Origin: Mycobacterium sp. IS-1496
GTDB taxonomy: Bacteria > Actinomycetota > Actinomycetes > Mycobacteriales > Mycobacteriaceae
DNA length: 64,000 bases
Assembly: GCF_001499995.1 (NCBI RefSeq)
Contig: NZ_LQIU01000045.1
Coordinates: 155,607-219,606, forward strand
Reading direction: 5' to 3'
Shown here: piece by piece, positions 44,301 to 52,623 of the stretch
Layout: each line of letters begins with the position of its first letter
How positions within the stretch are numbered: position 1 is the stretch's first letter
Notes under the pieces: model-generated
What the model was told of the DNA's origin: nothing
Database searches by the model: none
What the model saw: only the letters and a program-made list of their open reading frames with translations
Program-made: the position numbers and the translations under genes

Positions 44301-44727
44301 CACCGAGGAGCTGATCCGCACACATTCCAACGCCGGCGACAACTCCGGAGGCGAGCAGGAGAAGCTGATGGCGTTCTGCCTGGCGGGCGCGCTGAGTTTC
44401 AACCTGGCCAGCCCGGAAAGTAGTGACAACCGGCCGGTTTTCGCGCAGCTCATGCTCGACGAGGCGTTCTCCAAGTCGGATCCGCAGTTCGCGCAGCAGG
44501 CGCTGTCGGCGTTCCGCAAGTTCGGCTTCCAGTTGGTGATCGTGGCGACGGTGCAGAACGCGACGACGATCCAGCCGTATATCGACAGCGTGGTGATGGT
44601 GAGCAAGACCGAGGCGACGGGCCGCAACGCCCGCCCGGTGGCGACCGTCGCGACGCGGACGATCTCGGAGTTCGGAGAGCTGCGCCGCGAGATGCGGGCC
44701 GCCGCGAAGGTGCCCGCCGGGGTGTAG
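41365..44727 (+). CDS. jetC: JetC/MksB-type SMC ATPase
   Basis: A 1120-residue SMC-like ATPase. Walker A is AGASGSGKSSLLDAI (about residues 34-48), followed by long heptad-rich coiled coils (about 250-480 and 600-860) around a hinge-like middle, then the ABC signature NSGGEQEKLMAF (near 994) and Walker B AQLMLDEAF (near 1027). These, with the order JetA-JetB-JetC, identify the motor subunit of a Wadjet or MksBEF complex. It starts with TTG, overlapping jetB. The nuclease subunit JetD/MksG (DUF3322/DUF2220, Toprim-like) that normally follows is absent; the next gene 13 bases on is an oxidoreductase. Confidence 0.9.
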   Translation: MTEQFHLSRLQVINWGVFDGYHSIPFSPGGALIAGASGSGKSSLLDAISLGFLPFNRRNFNASGDNTAAGSNAGRRTVDKYVRGAWGQRSDGGTSRVMYLRGDGTAWSAVAVTYAGDSGRTVTGLVLKWLTGESRSDSSSRFVIGDGDLDIEDVCNRWAAGRFDTGVFKDHGWRFTTKVESQYLAQLYATIGIRASDAAQQLLGKAKSLKSVGGLEQFVREFMLDEPDSLARLPEALKQIDPLVEARELLAVAQRKRKILGDIEKIQHRYASESSDLGIIDLVDLPMVRAYTDHVRLAQCPAQIAQLDTTIDQLDNEYEDVTRSLNLAKAEADSLNAQISGNSASIGPLQSQVAAAETEAEQVSRRRSAYEDMVTAQGQEVPDTAEEFWNLREELLTEATELLAKVERNREASTDAEYAQKAARIARDDAAKELKRVEHVGSALPEFALLMRDQICAAIGVEASELPYVAELMDLRPDQTRWRIAVEKVLRGAGLRLLVPDQHWTRVLRFVNETNMRGRLALHHVRAKLYGAEPVDPEPNTLAGKLFAVDASHPCAAEAVDVVTGAGDHICVDTPDVFARFRRAVTDTGLYKDSDRLAIKDDRRPLKQSEYLYQGDVSAKINALTVDLAAAEQAYQKARRVADEIAAQRQQWRDRAAACKAVCEQFPQWSHIDVETADGHADRLREQYELLLADHPDIEALNARADECWSQIQVLMTRRGAIQTRRDDLDSRRTQLLELSERLQPAFVSEPLTELLHRYAGQVPVTLELLSPEPHRDALFAAIKKEREQLRESRRRSYDELARILNTFDTAFPDAIPNDSTNFDERVHDYVALCRHIDERELPEAYERMMRLVTEQAPDAILTLHRVAEQEARRIAEQIERVNTGLGAVEFNRGTRLTLRATPRQLTAVSELTEIVRAISRRIAEVGLGDKQAILDQYADILRLRNRLASTAPEDKAWTRDALDVRNRFTFDCAEWDVTTEELIRTHSNAGDNSGGEQEKLMAFCLAGALSFNLASPESSDNRPVFAQLMLDEAFSKSDPQFAQQALSAFRKFGFQLVIVATVQNATTIQPYIDSVVMVSKTEATGRNARPVATVATRTISEFGELRREMRAAAKVPAGV

Positions 44728-44740
44728 GGCACGGCGTAGG

Positions 44741-45766
44741 GTGCGAAACGTGCACGTCGACGCGATGACGACTCCGCAGCCCCTGCAGGCGATCGGCGAC
44801 CTGGCGCGCCGCGCTCGATCCGCCGGCTTCGACGGTCTGCTGTTCACCGAGACCGGGAGAACCGCCTACCTCAACGCCGCGGTGGCCGCCCAGGCGGCGC
44901 CGGGACTCGAGTTGTCGACCGGTGTGGCGGTGGCGTTCCCGCGCAGTCCCTTCGTGACGGCCGCGACGGCGTGGGAGCTGCAGGAGGCGACAGACGGCAG
45001 GTTCCGGTTGGGCCTCGGCACGCAGGTCCGCACGCACGTGGTGCGCCGCTACGGCACGGAGTTCGAGCATCCGGGCCCTCGCCTGCGGGACTACGTGCTG
45101 GCGGTGAAGGCGTGCTTCCGGGCGTTCCGGACCGGCAAGCTCGACCATCGCGGCGACTTCTACAGCCTCGACTTCATCACGCCCCAGTGGAGTGCCGGGC
45201 CGATCGATGCGCCGGATCCCAAGGTCGACGTCGCCGCGGTCAATCCGTGGATGCTGCGGATGGCCGGTGAGGTGGCCGACGGCATCCATGTGCACCCGCT
45301 CGGCGAGCCGGGTTACATCGCCCGGCATGTGCTGCCGAACCGCGCTGAGGGAGCGGCGAAGTCGGGTCGCGCACCGGAGGACATCGCGCTGATCGTGCCG
45401 GTGATGACGATCGTGGGCGACACCGACGAGGAACGCCACCGCGAACGCGAACTGGTGCGAGCGAGCATGAGTTTCTACGGGAGCACACCGAACTACGCGT
45501 TCATCTGGGACGAGGCCGGCTTCGAGGGGACCACGGCCCGGATCCGGGAGAAGCAGAAGGCCGGCGACTTCGCGGGCATGGCCGCGCAGATCACCGATGA
45601 GCACGTCGCCACGTTCGCCACCGAGGCGACCTGGGACGGGCTGGCCGACGCGCTCACCGCCAGGTACGGCGACACCGCCGCCCGCCTGGTGTTCTACAAC
45701 GCGCTGTCCGATCCGGAGCGTTTCGAACGCTACGGCGCTGTGGCGCAACACCTGTCGACGACGTGA
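44741..45766 (+). CDS. luciferase-like (F420-dependent type) oxidoreductase behind jetC
   Basis: A 341-residue LLM-class protein close to the TIGR03617 subgroup of F420-dependent mycobacterial enzymes: HVDAMTTPQPLQAIGDLARR, the segment AGFDGLLFTETGRTAYLN, GLELSTGVAVAFPRSPF and GRFRLGLGTQVRTHVVRRYG. A GTG at 44741 is used; another in-frame GTG at 44750 is possible. It begins 13 bases after jetC and overlaps the helicase gene by GTGA, so it is part of the same transcription unit. A functional link between a small-molecule redox enzyme and the DNA genes around it is not obvious. Confidence 0.83.
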   Translation: MRNVHVDAMTTPQPLQAIGDLARRARSAGFDGLLFTETGRTAYLNAAVAAQAAPGLELSTGVAVAFPRSPFVTAATAWELQEATDGRFRLGLGTQVRTHVVRRYGTEFEHPGPRLRDYVLAVKACFRAFRTGKLDHRGDFYSLDFITPQWSAGPIDAPDPKVDVAAVNPWMLRMAGEVADGIHVHPLGEPGYIARHVLPNRAEGAAKSGRAPEDIALIVPVMTIVGDTDEERHRERELVRASMSFYGSTPNYAFIWDEAGFEGTTARIREKQKAGDFAGMAAQITDEHVATFATEATWDGLADALTARYGDTAARLVFYNALSDPERFERYGAVAQHLSTT

Positions 45767-48111
45767 GCGGGGGCCTGGTCCTCACCGACGAGTTCCGGGA
45801 GGCGTTGGCGCTGCTGGCAGGTGGCCGGCACCTGTTCCTGACGGGTAAGGCAGGCACCGGTAAGTCCACGCTGATCCGGCGGTTCATGGCGGAGACCGAC
45901 CGCAACGTGGTGGTCGTCGCGCCGACCGGGATCGCGGCGCTCAACGTCGACGGCTACACCATCCACCGACTGTTCGGGTTCCGCACCACGACGACGCTGG
46001 CCGACGTCACCGGCGGCGAGTACCGCCCGGGCCGGTTCGCCAAGACGCTGGCGTCGCTGCAGACCTTGATCATCGACGAGGCGTCCATGGTCCGCGCCGA
46101 CGTCTTCGATATGGTGGCCACCGCGTTGGAGCGGTTCGGCCCTGAGCCGGGGGCGCCGTTCGGCGGGGTGCAGATCGTGCTCGTCGGCGATCTGTACCAG
46201 TTGCCGCCGGTGGTCGGGGACGGCGAGGAGGGCTACTTCTCGTCGGTCTACGAGACACCGTACTTCTTCTCGGCCCGCAGGTTCTCCCGCGACGACTTCC
46301 CGACGATCTCGTTGTCGACCGTGTTCCGGCAACTCGGCGACGACCGAATGACGGCGATCCTGAACGAGATTCGTGAGGGTGTGCTGCTGGGTCACGCGCA
46401 GGAGCAGCTCAACGCCCGCGCCGACAAGGACTTCGTGCCGCCGGACGACGAGTTCTGGCTGACGCTGGCGCCCACCAATCGGCTGGTCACCGCGCGCAAC
46501 CGTCAACACCTCGAGCGGCTGTCCGGCGACGAGATGCTGCACCGCGCCCGCGAGTCCGGCGACCTGTCGCTGTTCGACAAGCCGATCGAGGACGAGTTGC
46601 GGTTCAAGGTCGGCGCGCAGGTGATGATGCTCAACAACGACCAGGGCGACCGGTGGGTCAACGGATCGATCGGGCGGGTCGTCGGCGTGGGCTACGACCG
46701 GTACGGCGTCGTCGTCGAGGTCGAGTTCGCCGACGGGACGTGCGCGGAGGTCACGCCGTTCACGTGGGAGGCGACGCGGCCGGTGGTCGACGGCGGTGCG
46801 CTGCGCCGCGAGGTCATCGGGACCTTCACGCAGCTGCCGTTCAAACTGGCGTGGGCGATCACCATCCACAAGAGCCAGGGGCAGACGCTGGAGCGGGTGG
46901 TCGTGGACCTGACCGGCGGCATGTTCTCGACGGGCCAGCTGTATGTCGCGTTGAGCCGCTGCACATCGATGGCGGAGCTGGTGCTCAAACGCCCCGTGCT
47001 GCCGAAGGATCTGAAGACCGACCGGCGCATCGCGCGGTTCCTGCGCAGCTCGGTCAGCAGCGCGGCCGCGCGGAAGTACTGCGCGATCGGCATGCTCACC
47101 GTCGGCGATGAAGGCCGCATGTCCCGGCCGCGGCCCGTGGAGCTGGCGGTGGCGTTCGACGACGGCACCGCGGTCTCGACGCTGGTGAACCCGCAGCGCG
47201 ACCTGGCCGACGCGCGAAACGCATACGGCATCACCGTGTCCGACGTGTTGCTGGCGCCGACGCTGCGCGAGGCCTGGGCCGTGATCGCGCCGATGCTGGC
47301 GGGGTGTACGCCCGTCGGGCCTGGGGTGGACGAGACGCTGGGGCTGATCGACTTTGAACTCAAGCGGTGCGGGCATGTGGCGGTGATGCCGCTGGGCGTC
47401 GACCTGCGCCGGGCGCGGGTGTCGGGGCGGACGGCGCTCGAACGTGCGCGGTCGGCGCTGGTTGCGCTGTCGTCGGCGACGGTCGAGCAGGGCTCGTCGG
47501 CATTCGAGGAACCCGAACCGGCAGAATCGGTTTCGGGGTTACTGGTCAGCCGCGATCCCGACGTGCCGACGCCGAAGGCGGAGCATCTGCCGGGATTGTC
47601 GGCGCTGCTGCGGATCAGCCGCGACGTGGGGGCGGTGCTGTTGGGCGCATCGGTGCACCGAGACGTCGACTCGTCGTGGGATGCGGCGGCGCGACTCGCA
47701 GTGGCCGATCAGTTGCGCGCAGCCGCCTCGAGGGCGCGGCTACCCGAGGAGGTGGTCGCGCGCCTGCACGAGGCGTCGGCGCTGCTCGGTGTCGACGTGG
47801 TGAGCGACGCCCAATCGGTGACCCGTCACGACATCGGTGACGCGTTGGTACCCGGCGCCCGGATCTGTTTCACCGGAACGACTTTGGACCCGTCAGGGCG
47901 CGTGGTGGAGCGCGACGAGATCGAGCGGTTGGCCGAGTCGGCGGGCCTGAAACCGGTGCGGTCGGTGACCAAAACGCGGTGCGAGGTGCTCGTGACGGCC
48001 GAGGCGGGTACGCAGTCCGGCAAGGCGCGCAAGGCGCAGGAGTACGGCAAACCGGTGTTCACCGCCGAGGAGTTCTTCGCCTGGCTGAGCGGCGCCACAC
48101 GCGCGCGTTGA
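45763..48111 (+). CDS. PIF1-like helicase fused to an exonuclease-like region and a BRCT domain
   Basis: A 782-residue protein. Residues 1-430 are an SF1B PIF1/RecD2-like helicase: Walker A LTGKAGTGKSTL, Walker B LIIDEASMV, then LVGDLYQLPPVV and the C-terminal WAITIHKSQGQTLERV and VALSRCTSMAEL. Residues about 440-560 look like a DnaQ-type exonuclease fold (VELAVAFDDGTAVSTLVNP then LIDFELKRCG), but the usual DxE pair is absent, so it is probably inactive. The last ~90 residues form a BRCT domain (ARICFTGTTLDPSGRVVER to AEEFFAWLSG). A role in replication or repair is inferred. It overlaps the LLM gene and is the last gene of the jet unit. Confidence 0.82.
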   Translation: MSGGLVLTDEFREALALLAGGRHLFLTGKAGTGKSTLIRRFMAETDRNVVVVAPTGIAALNVDGYTIHRLFGFRTTTTLADVTGGEYRPGRFAKTLASLQTLIIDEASMVRADVFDMVATALERFGPEPGAPFGGVQIVLVGDLYQLPPVVGDGEEGYFSSVYETPYFFSARRFSRDDFPTISLSTVFRQLGDDRMTAILNEIREGVLLGHAQEQLNARADKDFVPPDDEFWLTLAPTNRLVTARNRQHLERLSGDEMLHRARESGDLSLFDKPIEDELRFKVGAQVMMLNNDQGDRWVNGSIGRVVGVGYDRYGVVVEVEFADGTCAEVTPFTWEATRPVVDGGALRREVIGTFTQLPFKLAWAITIHKSQGQTLERVVVDLTGGMFSTGQLYVALSRCTSMAELVLKRPVLPKDLKTDRRIARFLRSSVSSAAARKYCAIGMLTVGDEGRMSRPRPVELAVAFDDGTAVSTLVNPQRDLADARNAYGITVSDVLLAPTLREAWAVIAPMLAGCTPVGPGVDETLGLIDFELKRCGHVAVMPLGVDLRRARVSGRTALERARSALVALSSATVEQGSSAFEEPEPAESVSGLLVSRDPDVPTPKAEHLPGLSALLRISRDVGAVLLGASVHRDVDSSWDAAARLAVADQLRAAASRARLPEEVVARLHEASALLGVDVVSDAQSVTRHDIGDALVPGARICFTGTTLDPSGRVVERDEIERLAESAGLKPVRSVTKTRCEVLVTAEAGTQSGKARKAQEYGKPVFTAEEFFAWLSGATRAR

Positions 48112-48143
48112 CGAGCCCTTCGCCGCACCTCCCGAGCGCGTGG

Positions 48144-50855
48144 TCATGGACATCCGGACTGGCCGACGAAGTTCCAGAATCCCTTGGTCTTGTACAACGA
48201 GTGGTCGCTCAGGAGGTTCGCCAAACCCCAACCGCCGCTGTAGCGATCAGTTATCCGCTTGGCTTGCCCGCTGTTGAGTTGGTCAGCGTTCTTCTTGAAG
48301 TAGCACTGACTGATGTGGTTGAGGAACGCAGTCTGCTCGGATTTTCCTATCGGCACCCAGAAGGACGCATAGAGCTTGGCCAGTTGGGCGGCTATGGCGA
48401 TGGGAGCGCTGACTCGAGCCACGATGCCGGAGGCCACATCGATCAGACCGCTGAGTTCTCTGCCGGGGTCGTTCGACGCGTGGCCGACGACCATGTCGCG
48501 CAGCCCCAAGGCGAGGTTGCCGACTCCTACGACCGCGCTCATGATCGGTCTTCTCACCAGGTTGTGAGTGAGGAAGTTGGTGATGTCGTCGACGAGCCCG
48601 GCCATCGAGAAGCCGGTGCCGAGATGATCCCAGAACGGAACCTCTGCGTGGCTGTTGCCGTCAGCGAGGGCGATCTCACGAGCGGACTGGACCAACCTGC
48701 CGATCGTCGTGACGCTGCGTTCGATCGCATGCGCGACGGCTCGCGCCGAAGCGCGTACCGCATTGGTGACGGTGCGGATGATCAACGTGATCGGATTGAC
48801 TGCCCTCGGCGGGGTCACCACGTTGCTCGTCCCCGTGTCGATCACCGCGAGCTGTCCCGTCAGGCTTGTGGGGTCTCCCCCGTCGCCCACCAGCACTTGT
48901 CCGAGATAGACGCGGCTGCCGTTGGCGCTCAACGCGATCCCCATCGGGGTTCCCGCGTCGATGGGGATGCGGGTGAGCATCGTGCCGTCGCGTGTGCTCA
49001 CTGCGCCGATCGCGAGGTGGGGCTGACCGCCGACGAGCGCGACAGCCGGCACGTAGAGCCGGGCGCCGTCAGCACTCATGACCGGCGTCGACGGGTACAG
49101 CCCGCTCAACAACGCCTGCGCAGTCCCGGTCACGGTGTCGATTTTCCACAGGGTCCCGGACGGTGTGGCGCCTGACGCCAACGCGAAGGATTCGGTGTAG
49201 ACGTAACGCCCGTCCGGGCTCACCAACGTCATACCGTTGGTCCCGGGCCCTTCGGCGACCGAACCGTAAGAGATCGGCGTCCCGACTATCGCCTTCGTTG
49301 CGGTGTTGACGACAACGAGGGTCGACTGGTTTGTCGGGGAGCCGAGTGGATCGGTGAACGACATGGCATTGACGAAGAGGCGCGAACCGTCCGGTGACAG
49401 CGCCACCGACACCGGGTTGCCGTCGATCAGGATCGGATCGGGGTCCACCGCGTTGGTCGCGGGGTCCAGCACGTAGACCGCTCTCTCGGCGAAGTCGGTG
49501 ATGTACACGGTCTGGGCGTCGTTCTGGCGGATCACGATGTCGACCCCGAAGCCCCCGGACGACGGACCCGCGAAGATCCCGATCGGCACCGTCGCGACCG
49601 GGGTGTTGTTGTGCTGCAGGTCGATCACCGTCACGGTGCTGTTGCCGTTGGCCGTGTACAGGCGGCGGCCATCCGGACTGACGACCAGTCCGGTCGTCAT
49701 CGCGTTGCCCAGATCGATGGCGTCGCCGACCGCCTGTCCGGTGGCGGCGTCGATCACGACGACGCGGCTGGTGGCCTGTCCATCGGCGCCCTGACCCATC
49801 GACGCGACGTACACGCGCTTCCCGTCGGGACTGAAGGTGATCGGCTTGGCGGACGTCGAGAACGTCTGGGGTGCTACATATCCGACCGAAAGAGGGGCGC
49901 CGACAGGCCGATTGGTCCTCGTGTCGAACCCGTACACGGTGCTGGTCGGCAGCGATCCGCCGCCGGTCGGCAACGTCGTGGTGATCACGTAGACCGTGCG
50001 TCCGTCGGGGCTGGCGACCACGGTGTACGGCAGGCCGGCGCCGAGGGCGAACCTGTCGATGACTCCTGACGGCGCAGCCGCCGCGGCAAGCGGGGGCGTA
50101 CCCGCGGGGGCCGACTGGCCGGTGGTCTGCACCGAGGCTTGCGTCGTGGTGAGGCCGCGCTGGTTTGTGGGCCGGTAGGCGGCCACGACCAGCTCGCTCA
50201 GCGTTGGAGCGGCGGGCGGCCCGGGAACTTCCGGGCCGGTGTTCACGCCGGCAGGCGCCGTCAATTCGGGAAGCGGTGCGGAGAACGGGCTTTCGGCGAC
50301 AACCGGGTCGACCTCTACCGCCGGCACCTCCTCGGCTACGACCTCCACCTCCGGTTCCGGAGCTTCGTCGACGAAGGTGAGCGTGCGCTGGGTCGTCGCC
50401 GGCTCCGCTCCGAGGTCCTCGGGGACAAGGGCGCCGTCCGGCTGGTCGGACTCGTCGAAATCCTCTGCGTCGTCGGTGTCCTCGTGGTCGACGTCGATGT
50501 TCTCGTCGTCGAGGGTTGCGCCGTCGTCCTGGACCTCGTTGTCCTTGACGTCGTTGTCCTTGACGTCGTTATCCTTGACGTCGCCGAAGCCTTTGTCGTC
50601 GGCGTCGTCGTCGCCGTTGTTGTCGTCGAGCTTCGAATCGCGTTCGCCGCCATGATCTTCCTGGGATGAGGGTGACGACGGCGCGGGCCCGGCGGTGTCG
50701 TCGGCGTAGGCGACGCCCGATCCGTTCGCGACCGCGACACCCAACCCCAGAGCCACCGCGCCTGCGCCCAGCCACCTGTACGGCTCGACGCCGCGCCTTC
50801 GGCTACGACCCTTCGCGCTTGCTCTCCCCCGGCGCACGCTATGCTGACCCGCCAT
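48144..50855 (-). CDS. secreted YVTN beta-propeller protein with acidic repeat tract and unknown C-terminal domain
   Basis: A 903-residue protein. After an Arg-rich start, residues ~25-51 form a mycobacterial-type signal sequence ending near VAYADDTAG. Residues ~55-140 are strongly acidic and include a VKDND repeat. A Pro/Val linker follows, then a seven-bladed-type propeller (about 265-660) with many YVTN-like blades (SPDGRTVYVITT, SPDGKRVYVASM, SPDGRRLYTANG, SANGSRVYLGQV). The final ~230 residues, hydrophobic and with three Cys (SQCYFKKNADQ, VGQSGCP), match nothing I know. A ribosome-binding site AAGGGGG precedes the ATG at 50855. Probably cell-envelope located; function unknown. Confidence 0.82.
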   Translation of the reverse strand: MAGQHSVRRGRASAKGRSRRRGVEPYRWLGAGAVALGLGVAVANGSGVAYADDTAGPAPSSPSSQEDHGGERDSKLDDNNGDDDADDKGFGDVKDNDVKDNDVKDNEVQDDGATLDDENIDVDHEDTDDAEDFDESDQPDGALVPEDLGAEPATTQRTLTFVDEAPEPEVEVVAEEVPAVEVDPVVAESPFSAPLPELTAPAGVNTGPEVPGPPAAPTLSELVVAAYRPTNQRGLTTTQASVQTTGQSAPAGTPPLAAAAAPSGVIDRFALGAGLPYTVVASPDGRTVYVITTTLPTGGGSLPTSTVYGFDTRTNRPVGAPLSVGYVAPQTFSTSAKPITFSPDGKRVYVASMGQGADGQATSRVVVIDAATGQAVGDAIDLGNAMTTGLVVSPDGRRLYTANGNSTVTVIDLQHNNTPVATVPIGIFAGPSSGGFGVDIVIRQNDAQTVYITDFAERAVYVLDPATNAVDPDPILIDGNPVSVALSPDGSRLFVNAMSFTDPLGSPTNQSTLVVVNTATKAIVGTPISYGSVAEGPGTNGMTLVSPDGRYVYTESFALASGATPSGTLWKIDTVTGTAQALLSGLYPSTPVMSADGARLYVPAVALVGGQPHLAIGAVSTRDGTMLTRIPIDAGTPMGIALSANGSRVYLGQVLVGDGGDPTSLTGQLAVIDTGTSNVVTPPRAVNPITLIIRTVTNAVRASARAVAHAIERSVTTIGRLVQSAREIALADGNSHAEVPFWDHLGTGFSMAGLVDDITNFLTHNLVRRPIMSAVVGVGNLALGLRDMVVGHASNDPGRELSGLIDVASGIVARVSAPIAIAAQLAKLYASFWVPIGKSEQTAFLNHISQCYFKKNADQLNSGQAKRITDRYSGGWGLANLLSDHSLYKTKGFWNFVGQSGCP
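50526..50583 (-). repeat. 15-bp tandem repeat inside the acidic tract
   Basis: Nearly four copies of a 15-base unit, plus-strand GTCCTTGACGTCGTT: perfect at 50541-50555 and 50556-50570, one change in the partial copy at 50571-50583, and a diverged copy at 50526-50540. It encodes the repeated VKDND pentapeptides of the secreted beta-propeller protein. Slippage would change copy number in frame, so length variation between strains is expected. Confidence 0.75.
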
Positions 50856-51122
50856 GCCATCCCCCTTGGTGACTTTGCCGGAATATAATTAACACGGCTG
50901 TCAGCACATTGTTGGCAAATCAACAAACCGGGTGTGGCGAGGCGGCTACCTGCCTGGATCTGGTCGAATGCGCCGGCCTCCATCGCAGTCATCGCAGACA
51001 GCCATGTTCCGGTTGGGACGCAAGTGACGAAGGTTCCGTCGCCACCTGCTGTCGCTTTGCGTCTGCGGCGACGCTATTCGGGTAGCCAGGGCCCTCAACG
51101 CAGGGTCGACACAGCTACGCCG

Positions 51123-52508
51123 TCAGCTCCGGTCGAGCAGCTCCTTGAGCTCACGCTCGAAGCGGTCGGCCAGGTCCCAGAGGTCGTCGACCAGCTTCGG
51201 GCACGAGATGATGCCGACGTTCAACTTGTCCCCCAGCGACATCACCGTGATGTTCAGCCCCGAACCGTGGAAGATCGGACCGAGCGGATAGAGCGCCTTG
51301 ACCTCGGCGCCGCACGAGTACAACGTGTGCGGCGGCCCCGCGACGTTGGAGATGACCACGTTGTGTATGGCCGTATGAGTCAGCGGGGTACGGGACATCA
51401 CGTTCACGAGCAAGCCGAACATTCCGCGAGAGAAGACCTCGGCCAAGTCCACCAACAGCGTGGGTCCCAGCGCTGAGCTGTGTTCCTTTGCCCGCGAATC
51501 TGATTCGGCGATCGCATGAAGTCGCTGCACTGGATCGTCGATGTCAGTGTGCAAGTTGCAGAACATGCCCGAGAGCTGGTTGCGGCCCGGGCGGTCGGAC
51601 TTGTCGCGCACCGACGACGGCACCACGGCGATCAGCGGACTGTCCGGCAGCTCGGCGCGCTTCTGCAGGAATCCGCGCAGCGCACCCCCGCACAGCGCCA
51701 TCACGACGTCGTTGACTTTGACGTCGTACCGATTCTTCACCCGTTTGACGTCCTTGAGGTCCAACTGCGCCAGGGCAATGTTGCGCTCCGACGTCAGTTC
51801 GGCGTTGAAGGGGGTTGTCGGGGCTTTGAACGGTGCGGCCATGGCGGTTCCCGAGACGGCACGAGTCATCGTCTTGACGAGCGTCGACGTCGTCTCCGGA
51901 ATCACCCGGGTCAGCTGCAACGGACGGGTGAGGAACCGTCGAAGTCCATCCGCTGCGATCGCGAGCGGCGTCGCGTCACCCGGTCCTTCGACAGGGTCAC
52001 GAGGCGCGCCCACCGGCTCGGGATCGCACAGCTGGTTGAGGAGGTTGGCCGCCGAGACGCCGTCGACCACGGCGTGGTGCAGCCTGAGCATCAACGCCAG
52101 TCGACCGCCGTCCTGGGGGTCGGTGCCGTTCACGCCCTCGATCACCCACATCTCCCACAGCGGCTTGCTGCGATCCAGGGGAACCGCGGCGATGTGCGCA
52201 CAGATGTCCACCAGTTCCTGGCGACCTCCCGGCGACGGAAGGCTGATCCGTTTCAAGTGGCGGGAGAGGTCGAATGCCCGATCCTCCACCCACACCGGAT
52301 GGTCCAGGTTCAGCTGACTGTCGGCGAGCTTCGCTCGCAACTCAGGCAGCGCACTCATCCGCGACGCCAAGTCACTGCTGAATCGCTCGAAGGTGTACCC
52401 GCCCGGAACCGTCGACGTGTCCAACTCGACGATCGAGCACACATTGAGGGGCACAGCGGATGACTCGCTGTACAACAGGCCCGCGTCAAGACCGCTCAAC
52501 CGCTCCAT
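51123..52508 (-). CDS. wax ester synthase/diacylglycerol acyltransferase (WS/DGAT)
   Basis: A 461-residue WS/DGAT. The catalytic HHxxxDG motif is present as HHAVVDG (residues 144-150), preceded by PLWEMWVIEG (116-125), and the C-terminal family landmarks NQLSGMFCNLHTD and HNVVISNVAGPP are clear. These enzymes esterify acyl-CoA with diacylglycerol or fatty alcohol to make storage lipids, at the membrane face. It starts with ATG at 52508. It stands alone, with 267 bases to the propeller gene and 115 to the TetR gene; no regulator is obviously dedicated to it. Confidence 0.92.
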   Translation of the reverse strand: MERLSGLDAGLLYSESSAVPLNVCSIVELDTSTVPGGYTFERFSSDLASRMSALPELRAKLADSQLNLDHPVWVEDRAFDLSRHLKRISLPSPGGRQELVDICAHIAAVPLDRSKPLWEMWVIEGVNGTDPQDGGRLALMLRLHHAVVDGVSAANLLNQLCDPEPVGAPRDPVEGPGDATPLAIAADGLRRFLTRPLQLTRVIPETTSTLVKTMTRAVSGTAMAAPFKAPTTPFNAELTSERNIALAQLDLKDVKRVKNRYDVKVNDVVMALCGGALRGFLQKRAELPDSPLIAVVPSSVRDKSDRPGRNQLSGMFCNLHTDIDDPVQRLHAIAESDSRAKEHSSALGPTLLVDLAEVFSRGMFGLLVNVMSRTPLTHTAIHNVVISNVAGPPHTLYSCGAEVKALYPLGPIFHGSGLNITVMSLGDKLNVGIISCPKLVDDLWDLADRFERELKELLDRS

Positions 52509-52623
52509 CCGCGTGCAATACCCCAGCCGACTGAACCGTCAAACGCCGTGGACGTCCGCTACAGCTGTTGACTTCGCGTCTACGGCGACAGCGTGCCAGC
52601 AGCTCACGCCGTCCAGCGCGATG

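Noticed and set aside
51040..52600. Similar short stretches on both sides of the WS/DGAT gene (around 51050-51080 and 52560-52595)
   Set aside because: Both share a GCGTCT-x-CGGCGAC core, but identity is low and no target-site duplication or transposase is present, so a mobile origin is not supported.
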